Part shown: piece after piece, positions 37,178 through 45,670 of the stretch
Numbering within the stretch: the first letter of the stretch is position 1
Layout of the letters: the number at the start of each line of letters is the position of its first letter
From: Xanthomonas sacchari
GTDB taxonomy: Bacteria > Pseudomonadota > Gammaproteobacteria > Xanthomonadales > Xanthomonadaceae
Direction of reading: 5' to 3'
Length of the DNA stretch: 64,000 nt
Assembly: GCF_040529065.1 (NCBI RefSeq)
Contig: NZ_CP132343.1
Location: 1,116,001 to 1,180,000 of the forward strand
Position numbers and translations under genes: made by a program
The notes under the pieces: generated by a model
What the model saw: the letters and a program-made list of their open reading frames with translations, nothing else
Databases searched by the model: none
Told to the model about the DNA's origin: nothing

Positions 37178-38602
37178 ATGCAATGCCTGAACAACCTGCT
37201 GCTCAACACCGACAGCTACAAGGCCAGCCACTGGCTGCAGTACCCGCCCGGCACCGACGCCACGTTCTTCTATGTGGAATCGCGCGGCGGCGTCTACGAC
37301 CGCACCGTGTTCTTCGGCCTGCAGTCGATCCTCAAGGAGGCGCTGGGTCGCCCCGTCACCCATGCCGACATCGACGAGGCGCGCGACCTGTTCGCCGCGC
37401 ACGGCGAGCCGTTCAACGAAGCGGGCTGGCGCGACATCGTCGACCGCCTCGGCGGCCAGTTGCCGATCCGCATCCGCGCCGTGCCCGAGGGCAGCGTGGT
37501 GCCGACCCACAACGCGCTGATGACCATCGAGTCAACCGACGCGCAGGCCTACTGGGTGCCGTCGTACCTGGAGACGCTGCTGCTGCGCATCTGGTATCCG
37601 GTGACCGTGGCCACGGTGAGCTGGCACGCCAAGCAGACCATCCGCCAGTTCCTGGAGCGCACCAGCGACGATCCGGACGGGCAGTTGCCGTTCAAGCTGC
37701 ACGATTTCGGTGCGCGCGGCGTGTCCAGCCTGGAATCGGCGGCGATCGGCGGCGCGGCGCACCTGGTCAACTTCCTCGGCACCGACACCGTGTCCGGGCT
37801 GTTGCTGGCGCGCGCGCACTACCACGAGCCGATGGCCGGCTATTCGATCCCCGCCGCCGAGCACAGCACCATCACCAGTTGGGGCCGCGAGCGCGAGGTC
37901 GATGCGTACCGCAACATGCTCAAGCAGTTCGGCAAGCCCGGTGGCGTGGTCGCGGTGGTGTCGGACAGCTACGACATCTTCCACGCGATCCGCGAGCACT
38001 GGGGCACCACGCTGCGCGAGGAGGTGATCGCCTCCGGCGCCACCGTGGTGATCCGCCCGGACTCCGGCGATCCGGTAGCGGTGGTGCACCAGTGCCTGGA
38101 ACTGCTCGACGAGGCCTTCGGCCACAGCGTCAACGGCAAGGGCTACAAAGTGCTCAACCACGTGCGAGTGATCCAGGGCGACGGGGTCAATCCGACCAGC
38201 ATCCGCGCGATCCTCGAGCGCATCACCAGCGCCTGCTACGCCACCGACAACCTGGCCTTCGGCATGGGCGGCGCGTTGCTGCAGCGGCTCGATCGCGACA
38301 CCCAGAAGTTCGCGCTGAAGTGCTCGGCCGCGCGCGTCGACGGCCGCTGGATCGACGTGTACAAGGATCCGGTCACCGACAAGGGCAAGCTCAGCAAGCG
38401 TGGGCGCATGCGTCTGCTGCGCCACCGCGAGTACGGCAGCTACCGCACCGAGCCGGTGGCGCCAGACGCGGTGTCGGCCGAAGCGGTCGCCGGCCCTGCC
38501 GGTTACGACGATGCGATGGTCACCGTGTGGGAGAACGGCAGCCTGCTGCATGACTGGAGCTTCGCCGAGGTGCGCGAGCGCGCGAACGCCGCGCGCCTGT
38601 AG
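37178..38602 (+). CDS. nadV: nicotinamide phosphoribosyltransferase (NAMPT type)
   Basis: 474 residues, matching the NAMPT/NadV family: NTDSYKASHWLQYPPGT, LHDFGARGVSS, GYSIPAAEHSTITSWG with catalytic His229, VSDSYDIF, IRPDSGDP and VIQGDGVNP. It makes NMN from nicotinamide and PRPP. With the upstream NadM it forms a complete two-step NAD salvage route that skips deamidation. GAAGGAG precedes ATG. The next gene begins 8 bp after its stop. Confidence 0.93.
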   Translation: MQCLNNLLLNTDSYKASHWLQYPPGTDATFFYVESRGGVYDRTVFFGLQSILKEALGRPVTHADIDEARDLFAAHGEPFNEAGWRDIVDRLGGQLPIRIRAVPEGSVVPTHNALMTIESTDAQAYWVPSYLETLLLRIWYPVTVATVSWHAKQTIRQFLERTSDDPDGQLPFKLHDFGARGVSSLESAAIGGAAHLVNFLGTDTVSGLLLARAHYHEPMAGYSIPAAEHSTITSWGREREVDAYRNMLKQFGKPGGVVAVVSDSYDIFHAIREHWGTTLREEVIASGATVVIRPDSGDPVAVVHQCLELLDEAFGHSVNGKGYKVLNHVRVIQGDGVNPTSIRAILERITSACYATDNLAFGMGGALLQRLDRDTQKFALKCSAARVDGRWIDVYKDPVTDKGKLSKRGRMRLLRHREYGSYRTEPVAPDAVSAEAVAGPAGYDDAMVTVWENGSLLHDWSFAEVRERANAARL

Positions 38603-38610
38603 GAGGGACC

Positions 38611-39717
38611 ATGCACGCCTCCCTGCCGAGCGCGCCGCCGTTGAGCGGCGGCTCGCCGCTGTTCGCCGCGCTGCGCGCCAGCACCCCGCACCTGGAATGG
38701 CGGGTGCCGGCCGCCGCCGATGCGTCGCGCTGGCGACGTCAGCGCATCGGCGCGCGCGACTACCGCGTCGCGCAGCCGGTCACCTTCACCCCTTACGCGT
38801 CGGTGCGGCCGTGTTCGGCGCGCTGCCGCTTCTGTTCGGAAACCCTGCGGCCGCAGGCCGGCGGCACCGCCGCGGCCAGCCTGCGGCCGCCGCCGGACTA
38901 CTTCACTCAACTGCGTCAGGCATTGGCGCAGTTGCGCGGACTGCCGCTGTCGCATTCGCTGTCGGGATTGGAAATGACCGACGACGAAGACTGGTTCGTG
39001 GAGCTGCTGCAGACCCTGGGCACGGCCGAGCGCGAGGGCCTGCTGGTCGAGCAGCGGGTGCTGTACAGCAATGGCGCCGGCTTTGCCCGCGGGCGCGGCG
39101 AGACGCTGCTGCACGCGTTGCAGCGCTTCGGTCTGTCGTGGATCGAACTGTCGCGGCACCATCCGCAGCAGGCGCACAACGACGCGATCATGCGCTTCCG
39201 CGATGGCGAAGCGATTGCCGATGCGGGCGTCTTCGTCGCCACCGCGCAGCGCATCGCCGAAGCGCTGCCATTGCGCATGGTGTGCATCTTGCAGCACGGC
39301 GGCATCGCCGATGCCGACGGCGTCGCCGCCTACCTGGAGTGGGCGCGCGCCTGCGGGGCGCGCACGGTGATCTTCCGCGAGTTCTCCCGACTCGGCGACG
39401 GCTACCGCGACGGCGGCACCGCGCGCTATCTGACGCAGGCGCGGGTCGCGGTGGAGCAGGTGCTCGGCGCCTGCATGGCCGCGCCATGGTGGCGCGCGCT
39501 GCAGCCGCTGCAGATCACCGAGGGCTACTACTTCTGGAACCTGCGCCTGGCCACCGCCGACGGCATGGAGGTGGTGTTCGAGACCTCCGACTATGGCGCG
39601 ATGCACGCGCGCCACGACAGCGGCGACATCTACAAGCTGGTGTTCTTCGCCGATGGGCGGCTATGCGCGGGCTGGCAGCCGGACCGCGATCTGCTGTGGC
39701 AGGCGCCGCATGGATAG
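38611..39717 (+). CDS. radical SAM protein of the NAD-salvage operon
   Basis: 368 residues. The iron-sulfur motif is CSARCRFC (Cys68, 72, 75), with the preceding VTFTPYASVRP. Later segments LPLSHSLSGLEMTDDEDW, LYSNGAG, WIELSRHHPQQAHNDAIM, MVCILQHGGIADADGVAAYLEWA and GARTVIFREFSRLGDG resemble MoaA-like radical SAM barrels with an SPASM-free end. The product is unknown. It lies 8 bp after nadV and overlaps the next gene by 8 bp, so the four genes are probably one transcript. Upstream GGAGGGACC is a good ribosome site. Confidence 0.85.
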   Translation: MHASLPSAPPLSGGSPLFAALRASTPHLEWRVPAAADASRWRRQRIGARDYRVAQPVTFTPYASVRPCSARCRFCSETLRPQAGGTAAASLRPPPDYFTQLRQALAQLRGLPLSHSLSGLEMTDDEDWFVELLQTLGTAEREGLLVEQRVLYSNGAGFARGRGETLLHALQRFGLSWIELSRHHPQQAHNDAIMRFRDGEAIADAGVFVATAQRIAEALPLRMVCILQHGGIADADGVAAYLEWARACGARTVIFREFSRLGDGYRDGGTARYLTQARVAVEQVLGACMAAPWWRALQPLQITEGYYFWNLRLATADGMEVVFETSDYGAMHARHDSGDIYKLVFFADGRLCAGWQPDRDLLWQAPHG

Positions 39718-40759
39718 CCGCAGCTGGTGGACGCCGTCGCCGGATCCGCCGGAACATCGGCTGCCGGAGGACCTGCGCCAGCGCGATCCGCTGGGTGCGC
39801 GCGACTGCGGCTGGGTCGGGCAGATGCGGCCGTTCGTGCGCCATTTCAGCGCGCCCGGCGCGCGTGTGCTGGATCCGTTCTGCGGCTTCGGCAGCACGCT
39901 GCTCGCGGCCGAACTGGAAGGCCGCCACGGCATCGGCCTGGAGATCGACGCGGCACGTGCGCGGCTGGCGCGCGAACGGCTGCAGCGGCTGGGCCTGCAC
40001 GCCGAGGTGCTCGACGGCGGCTTGCCGCACTGCGCGCCGTCCGCGCCGGTGGACCTGTGCCTGACCAACGTGCCGTACTTCGGCTGTGCCTGGCCGGTTG
40101 AGGCAGGGGCCGGTCAGCTCTACGCCAGTGCCGACTATGCAAGCTACCTGCACGGCTTGCGCGCGGTGTTCCATGGGGCGCGCCGCCACCTGCGCGAGGA
40201 CGGCTTCTGCATCGCGATGGTGGAGAACGTCCAACTCGGCGAGGCCACGGTGCCGCAAGCCTGGGACCTGGCGCGGATCCTGGGCAGCCTGTTCGCGCCC
40301 TGTCCCGAGCGCGTGCTGTGCTACCCGCGCGAGACGGCGCAGCCGCTGGCGCCCGGCGACACCCGCAACGATCGCAGCCACGAGTACGCGCTGATCTTCC
40401 AGCACCGGCGTCAGCGCATCGACCTGGCGGGCACGGCGCAACTGCTGGCGGCCCTGCGCGCCGACGGTTTCGCCTTCGCGTTGTACGGCAGCTATCCGCG
40501 CTGGCTGGCCGATCCGGCGGCGGCGCCGCGTCTGCCCGGCGACGCCGACCTGCTGCTGCCGCGCGACCTGGACGGCCTGCTGCGGCTGCTCGACTGGCTG
40601 CGCGCGCGTGGCTTTCTGCTGAGCCTGTGGGGCGAGCCGCTGGCGGCGCCGCCGACCCTGCAACTGCTCGACGCCCATCATTACCTGCGCGCCGAACGCC
40701 GCGCCGGCGACGGCGGCCTGCTGCGCGTGGACCTGGCGCTGGAACCCGCCGCGGCCTGA
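39710..40759 (+). CDS. SAM methyltransferase fused to a possible nucleotidyltransferase domain
   Basis: 349 residues. The N-terminal half is a class I methyltransferase resembling DNA/RNA base methylases: SAM motif DPFCGFGSTLLAAELEG (from residue 55) and catalytic-type motif NVPYF (120-124) in the position of NPPY. The C-terminal ~95 residues read LYGSYPRW ... GDADLLLPRDLDGLLRLLDWL, with Gly260-Ser261 and Asp278/Asp280. This resembles the GS...DxD metal site of minimal nucleotidyltransferases, though the spacing is long, so this part is tentative. The start overlaps the radical SAM gene by 8 bp (ATG at 39710). No restriction enzyme is nearby. Function unknown. Confidence 0.75.
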   Translation: MDSRSWWTPSPDPPEHRLPEDLRQRDPLGARDCGWVGQMRPFVRHFSAPGARVLDPFCGFGSTLLAAELEGRHGIGLEIDAARARLARERLQRLGLHAEVLDGGLPHCAPSAPVDLCLTNVPYFGCAWPVEAGAGQLYASADYASYLHGLRAVFHGARRHLREDGFCIAMVENVQLGEATVPQAWDLARILGSLFAPCPERVLCYPRETAQPLAPGDTRNDRSHEYALIFQHRRQRIDLAGTAQLLAALRADGFAFALYGSYPRWLADPAAAPRLPGDADLLLPRDLDGLLRLLDWLRARGFLLSLWGEPLAAPPTLQLLDAHHYLRAERRAGDGGLLRVDLALEPAAA

Positions 40760-40883
40760 CCCGGCGGCGGCCCGGCCGCGCATCTCGCTAACCGCGGGAT
40801 GAGCGGCCGCGGCGGCGTCAAGGCCGCGCCGACGCGCTTGCGGCTATCCTTTGCCGCGGTTCCCTCTCTCCGGTCAATGGCCT

Positions 40884-41624
40884 ATGTCCGCTACCTCCAA
40901 GGTTCTCGCCATTCCCGCGCTCGCGCTGATCGCGATCGGCCTGAGCGGCTGCTTCGCGCGCAAGCAGGACGGCCTGGTGAAAGAGACCTTCAACTCCGAC
41001 AACACCTATTCGCGCAACTATCCGGTGCAGCCGGCGCAGGCCTGCGAATCGGCGCGCCGCGCCCTGCTGAGCCAGGGCTACGTGGTGTCCAAGGCCACCG
41101 CCGACGCGGTGGAAGGCACCAAGAACTTCCAGCCCAGCGACGAGTTGCACGAGCAACTGGAACTGCGCGTGTCCTGCGTGGCGCACGGGCAGGACGAATC
41201 CTGGGTGTTCGTGAGTGCCTTGCAGGACCGCTATGCGCTGAAGAAGAGCCCGACCTCGGCCAGCGTCGGTGTCGGCGTACTCGGCTCGGTGTCGCTGCCG
41301 ATCGGCAGCAGCGATGACTCGATGGTGCGGGTCGCCAGCAGCACCGTGCAGGACGGCGACTTCTACAAGCGCTTCTTCCAGTTGATGAGCGAGTACCTGC
41401 CCAAGAGCAAGCCGGCACCCGAGCCGCCTGCGCATCCGCCAGCGCCGGCGGCGATGGCTGCGCCAGCACCGACACCGGCAGCACCTGCAGCGGCCGCGTC
41501 GACCGAGCCATCACCGACGCCCGCCGCGGTGCCCGCGCCGCAGCCGGCACCCGCATCGACCACGGCAGCGCAGCCGCCGGCCACGACGGCACCGACAAGC
41601 ACCGAACCCGGCGGCGCCGACTGA
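40884..41624 (+). CDS. DUF2242-type lipoprotein
   Basis: 246 residues. Lipobox GLSGC, a globular domain of about 150 residues (YPVQPAQACESARRALLSQGYVVSKA ... SASVGVGVLGSVSLPIGSSDDSMVRVASSTVQDGDFYKRFFQLM) that fits DUF2242 as I recall it, and a ~75-residue Ala/Pro/Thr-rich tail. The role is unknown; it is probably an outer-membrane lipoprotein. The start at 40884 gives the standard signal. Confidence 0.7.
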   Translation: MSATSKVLAIPALALIAIGLSGCFARKQDGLVKETFNSDNTYSRNYPVQPAQACESARRALLSQGYVVSKATADAVEGTKNFQPSDELHEQLELRVSCVAHGQDESWVFVSALQDRYALKKSPTSASVGVGVLGSVSLPIGSSDDSMVRVASSTVQDGDFYKRFFQLMSEYLPKSKPAPEPPAHPPAPAAMAAPAPTPAAPAAAASTEPSPTPAAVPAPQPAPASTTAAQPPATTAPTSTEPGGAD

Positions 41625-41755
41625 TTCAGGCGCTGCTGCAGAAGCTGAATGCGGCCGATTTCGCTTCACGAACCATTCGCGAAGTCGGTGAGAAGGTGGC
41701 GCCCGTCGAGAGCGCGGTGCTTGTGCATCGGCTCCGCCACCCAGGAGCAATCAGC

Positions 41756-42124
41756 ATGAACACTTTCAAATCCGCCTTGTGTCTTTCCGTGCTCGCCATC
41801 GCCACGGCCGCCGCGCCGCTCGCCGAAGCGCAGCGCCATTACGGCCCCGAGGACAATGGCCGCCGCTTCAGCGACGGCACCCGCGTGCACTGCAAGAAGG
41901 TCGCGGTGCGCAAGAACAGCACCGACCCGGACCGCATCGGCGGCACCCTGGCGGGTGCGGCGATCGGCGGCTTGCTCGGCAACCAGATCGGCAAGGGCGA
42001 TGGCCGCAAGCTGGCCACGGTCGGCGGCGCGGTCGCCGGTGGCGCCACCGGCCGTTACATCCAGGGCCAGCGTCAGCAGGCCAATGGCAATCGCGTGGTC
42101 GAGACCGTCTGCAAGCGCTACTGA
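41756..42124 (+). CDS. glycine-zipper 2TM (17-kDa antigen-like) protein
   Basis: 122 residues. Signal peptide ending near AEAQ, then a glycine-zipper pair GGTLAGAAIGGLLGNQIGKGDGRKLATVGGAVAGGATGRYIQ followed by a short Cys-containing end. It resembles the Rickettsia 17-kDa surface antigen family; it lacks a lipobox. A good ribosome site (CAGGAGC) precedes ATG. A strong terminator follows. Confidence 0.85.
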   Translation: MNTFKSALCLSVLAIATAAAPLAEAQRHYGPEDNGRRFSDGTRVHCKKVAVRKNSTDPDRIGGTLAGAAIGGLLGNQIGKGDGRKLATVGGAVAGGATGRYIQGQRQQANGNRVVETVCKRY

Positions 42125-42184
42125 GTCGCGCCACTGCGCCGTGTCGGTTGGCATCTGCCGCCGATCTGACGACGTGATACAGCA

Positions 42185-42221
42185 CGCCCCGGCGGAGGCC
42201 TCCGCCGGGGCGTTTTCTTTT
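42185..42221 (+). terminator. rho-independent terminator after the glycine-zipper gene
   Basis: A perfect 28-bp palindrome (42185-42212, core GGCGGAGGCCTCCGCC) followed by TTTTCTTTT on the plus strand. Confidence 0.9.
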
Positions 42222-42263
42222 GGATGCTGGTTGCGAGGTCGCGCGATGCGGCGCCGCCGAAGC

Positions 42264-43154
42264 TCAATCGGCGAGCAGGTCGCGCAGCGCTGCGTCCAGC
42301 TGCGGATAGCGGAACACATAGCCCTCGCGCTGTGCGCGTGCGGGCAGCACGCGCTGGCTGCCCAGCAGCAGTTCGGCCATCTCGCCGAAGCCTAGGCGCA
42401 GCGCCGTCGCCGGCATCGGCAGCAGCGCCGGACGATGCAGGGTGGCGGCAAGTTGCTGCGCGAATGCGGCATTGGTCACCGGCGCCGGCGCGGTGGCGTC
42501 GTAGGCGCCTTCGCCACCGTGCTGCAGCAGCCACAGCAGCAGCCCGACCTGATCGTCGCGGTGGATCCAGCTCATCCACTGGCGGCCATCGCCTATGCGT
42601 CCGCCCATGCCGAAGCGGAACGGCAGCAGCATCCGCGCCAGCGCGCCACCGTCGCGGCCCAGTACCACGCCGGTGCGGACCAGACTGGTGCGCACGCCCA
42701 GGTCCTGCGCGCGTAACGCTTCGGCTTCCCAGTCGCGGCACAGCTCGGCGGAAAAGTCGTCGCCGGGCGTGCTGGTTTCGTCCAGGACCTCGTCGCCGCG
42801 ATCGCCGTAGTAGCCGATCGCCGAGCCGGAGATCAGGCAACCCGGGCGCCGCGCGGCGTCGAGTCCGCTCATCCAGTCGAGCAGGGCGCGAGTGGTGCCG
42901 ATGCGCGAGGTGCGGAAGCGGCGTTTGCGGGTGGCGCTCCAGCGGCCCTCGGTCAGCGGTTCGCCGGCGAGGTTGATCACCGCATCGGCCGGTGCGGCGC
43001 GCCGCAGGTCGTCCAGTGCCTGCACCGCCGGCAACAGCCGCGCCGCGCGCGCCGGGTCGCGGGTGAGCACGCTGACCTTGTGCCCGGCGTCGAGCAGGGC
43101 AGCACACAACGCGCGGCCGATGAAGCCGGTGCCTCCGGTAACGAGCACGTGCAT
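42264..43154 (-). CDS. TIGR01777-family NAD(P)-dependent epimerase/oxidoreductase (YfcH-like)
   Basis: 296 residues. Extended short-chain dehydrogenase with VLVTGGTGFIGRALCAAL, NLAGEPLTEGRW, SGSAIGYYGDRGDE and SLVRTGVVLGRDGGAL, the signature of TIGR01777/YfcH. The C-terminal DUF1731-like end (RVLPARAQREGYVFRYPQLDAALRDLL) is present. Biological role unresolved; homologues occur in most proteobacteria. The start at 43154 places the dinucleotide motif at residue 7. Confidence 0.92.
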   Translation of the reverse strand: MHVLVTGGTGFIGRALCAALLDAGHKVSVLTRDPARAARLLPAVQALDDLRRAAPADAVINLAGEPLTEGRWSATRKRRFRTSRIGTTRALLDWMSGLDAARRPGCLISGSAIGYYGDRGDEVLDETSTPGDDFSAELCRDWEAEALRAQDLGVRTSLVRTGVVLGRDGGALARMLLPFRFGMGGRIGDGRQWMSWIHRDDQVGLLLWLLQHGGEGAYDATAPAPVTNAAFAQQLAATLHRPALLPMPATALRLGFGEMAELLLGSQRVLPARAQREGYVFRYPQLDAALRDLLAD

Positions 43155-43335
43155 GCAGGGGATCGCTTGCGCCAAGGGAGCCGCAGTGTAGGTGCGCCGG
43201 GCATGGCGGAAGAGTGAATGCCGCCGCCGCCGGTGCGGCTGGGCGGTTTCGCGACGCCTGCACGGGCCACCCGTCAGGCTGCGCGGGCGCCGCGCCGCGC
43301 CACTAACGGATGTTCCTGCTCGCGATGCCCGCTCC

Positions 43336-44646
43336 ATGATCCGACCACCCCGATTCGCGCGCATGCCGCGTCCGCGCCGCGGCGTGGGTCTGCTGCTGGC
43401 TGCGCTGCTCGCCAGTGCCGCGGCCACCGCCGCGCCGGCGCCGGCCGACCAGGCCAGCGCGGCCTGCCTGGCCGCGCTGCTGGAGCAGTTGGGCTGGCGC
43501 ATCGGCAGCACCGCCGCAGCGCAGCCGCAGATCGCGGCCGGCGCACCCTGCGAACGCGGTTCGCTGGCCGAGGCGCAGGCGCACGGCGATCTGCAGGCGG
43601 CCTTGCCCGCCGGCTGGAGCGACGCGCAACGGCAGCACGCGCTGCGTGCCTTGCTGGATACGCCGGCGACGCAGTGCGGGTATTTCCTGCAACTGGGCGC
43701 GGCCACCACGCGCGCCGTCGCGCGGCTGCAGGACAACCCCGGCTATCGCTTCTCGGCGTTGCAACTGGGCTGGATCGGCTTCGGCGTACGCGGCGCGCGG
43801 GCGCAGGGCTGGGAGCGCTTCCGCAGCTTCGGCCGCGGCTATCGTCCGGCCAGCGGCAATGCGCAGGCGATCGAGGCGTTCTACAGCGGCCATGTGCGTT
43901 CGGAATGCGGCGTCGGCCGGCAGATCGCGCAACTGGCCACGCAGCGCGAACTGTATGGCGACGCCGCGTTCGATCGTGCGTTCAGTGCCGACGAGCTGTC
44001 GATCGGCACCTTCCTGACATTGCACGACACCGACAGCATCCTGCTCGGCGCGCATGCCGGCGAGTTCTTCGCCGACGGCAAGGCGGCCAGGACCGCGCAG
44101 CGCGGCCGTGCGGCCTTCCTCGGTGCGCCCGGCTACATCGTGCACGTGTTCGAGCGCCGCTACCTGGACGACATCAACAACCAGGCGGAGAACTTCGTGG
44201 TCGCCTCGGTCAGTGCCGAGGCCGCCACAGCGTTACGCGCGCACGGCGGCTTCGTGTACTACGACGAGCAGAACCGGCGCATCTGGGAACTGGCGCAGGC
44301 GCTGCGCGGTCCGGGGCGGGAGCGCTTCGAGCGCCTGCTGTACGCGCGCGACCCGGCGCTGCGCGCACGCTTGGATCCGGCGCAGCAGGCGGTGCTCGCG
44401 CAACTCGACGCCTTGCTCGACGATCCGTTCTACCGGGGCTTTCAGGTCTACGTGCATCCCAAGGGCGTCAAGCCGATCGGTTATCACGTGGTGCGGCTGC
44501 TGGATCGCAATCCGCGCACCCCGTTCGCGATCGAGCTGACCCTGCACAACCTGCACACCACCCTGTACCAGCGCTGGCGCGATCTGCAATTGCGCGACTG
44601 CGTACAGGCGTCGCGGTCGGCGCGTGCCGATGTACCGGCGCCTTAG
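43336..44646 (+). CDS. secreted protein of unknown function, possibly transglutaminase-like
   Basis: 436 residues with a signal peptide (VGLLLAALLASAAATAAPA). I do not recognise a named family with certainty. The segment YSGHVRSECGVGRQIAQLATQRELYGDAAFDRAFS contains a Glu190-Cys191 pair. Its layout, together with a later GRAAFLGAPGYIVHVFE, recalls the Bacillus spore Tgl transglutaminase (FECATA ... GEDKFNASF). This is a weak pattern match, not proof. An internal Met at 43363 is an alternative start. It is divergent from the YfcH-like gene and followed 69 bp later by gnd. Confidence 0.6.
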   Translation: MIRPPRFARMPRPRRGVGLLLAALLASAAATAAPAPADQASAACLAALLEQLGWRIGSTAAAQPQIAAGAPCERGSLAEAQAHGDLQAALPAGWSDAQRQHALRALLDTPATQCGYFLQLGAATTRAVARLQDNPGYRFSALQLGWIGFGVRGARAQGWERFRSFGRGYRPASGNAQAIEAFYSGHVRSECGVGRQIAQLATQRELYGDAAFDRAFSADELSIGTFLTLHDTDSILLGAHAGEFFADGKAARTAQRGRAAFLGAPGYIVHVFERRYLDDINNQAENFVVASVSAEAATALRAHGGFVYYDEQNRRIWELAQALRGPGRERFERLLYARDPALRARLDPAQQAVLAQLDALLDDPFYRGFQVYVHPKGVKPIGYHVVRLLDRNPRTPFAIELTLHNLHTTLYQRWRDLQLRDCVQASRSARADVPAP

Positions 44647-44715
44647 CTGCGCGTCACGTCGGCATCGCCGCTTCGTGAGACCCTAACCCTCCTTTTTTCG
44701 AACCGGGAACGACGC

Positions 44716-45660
44716 ATGGAACTGGGACTTGTAGGCTTGGGCCGGATGGGCGCCAACATGGCCGAGCGGCTGGTGCGCGGCGGGCATCGCGTGGTCGGTT
44801 TCGACCTGGGCGAGGCCGCGCGCAGTTCGGCGCAGCAGCGCGGGGTGGAAGCGGTCGACAGCATGGCCGCGCTGATCGCGGCGCTGCCGGCGCCGCGCGC
44901 GGTGTGGCTGATGGTGCCCGCCGGCAAGGTCGTCGACGACACCCTGGCGGCGCTGCTGCCGCTGCTGAGCGAGGGCGACGTGGTGATCGACGGCGGCAAT
45001 TCCTACTACAAGGATTCGATGCGCCGCGCCGGCGAACTCGCCGCGCACGGCATCGCCTATGTCGACTGCGGCACCAGCGGCGGCGTGTGGGGGCTGCGCG
45101 AGGGCTACAGCCTGATGATCGGCGGCGACACCGCCGCGGTGCAGCGCCTGCATGATGTGTTCGCGACCCTGGCGCCGGCCACCGATGCCGGGTGGGGACA
45201 CGTCGGCCCCAGCGGCGCCGGCCACTTCACCAAGATGGTCCACAACGGCATCGAGTACGGAATGATGCAGGCCTATGCCGAAGGCTTCGCGCTGATGGGG
45301 CGCAAGCAGGAGTTCGCGCTGGACCTGCACCAGGTGGCCGAGGTCTGGCGCCAGGGCAGCGTGGTGCGTTCGTGGCTACTGGACCTGTGCGCCGATGCGC
45401 TGGGCGAGAATCCGACCCTGGCCGGCATCGCGCCGTTCGTCCAGGATTCCGGCGAAGGCCGCTGGACCGTGGCCGAGGCGATCGACCTGGACGTGCCGGC
45501 GCCGGTGATCACCCTCTCGCTGCTGGAGCGGCTGCGCTCGCGCGACGACGATTCGTTCGCCGACAAGTTGCTGGCGGCGATGCGCAACCAGTTCGGCGGT
45601 CATGCGATCAAGCACGAGGGCGGCGCCGCACCCGCGCCGGGCGGCACGCGCCCGGCCTGA
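44716..45660 (+). CDS. gnd: 6-phosphogluconate dehydrogenase, short decarboxylating type
   Basis: 314 residues. N-terminal Rossmann domain GLVGLGRMGANMAERLVRGGH, active-site VIDGGNSYYKDSMRRA, VDCGTSGGVWGLREG and GAGHFTKMVHNGIEYGMMQAYAEG. The length matches the short NAD-type class (GntZ/YqeC-like) rather than the 470-residue form. It converts 6-phosphogluconate to ribulose 5-phosphate and CO2. It is convergent with the Gfo/Idh gene, 10 bp apart, with no room for a terminator. Confidence 0.93.
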   Translation: MELGLVGLGRMGANMAERLVRGGHRVVGFDLGEAARSSAQQRGVEAVDSMAALIAALPAPRAVWLMVPAGKVVDDTLAALLPLLSEGDVVIDGGNSYYKDSMRRAGELAAHGIAYVDCGTSGGVWGLREGYSLMIGGDTAAVQRLHDVFATLAPATDAGWGHVGPSGAGHFTKMVHNGIEYGMMQAYAEGFALMGRKQEFALDLHQVAEVWRQGSVVRSWLLDLCADALGENPTLAGIAPFVQDSGEGRWTVAEAIDLDVPAPVITLSLLERLRSRDDDSFADKLLAAMRNQFGGHAIKHEGGAAPAPGGTRPA

Positions 45661-45670
45661 GGCCCTGCGC

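Noticed and set aside
36061-38602. Phage-derived NAD-reconstitution module
   Set aside because: The two enzymes match such phage pathways in function, but there are no phage structural, replication or integration genes and composition matches the surroundings.
39710-40759. Restriction-modification system
   Set aside because: A single methylase-like protein without any nuclease or specificity gene nearby; better treated as an unknown modifier.
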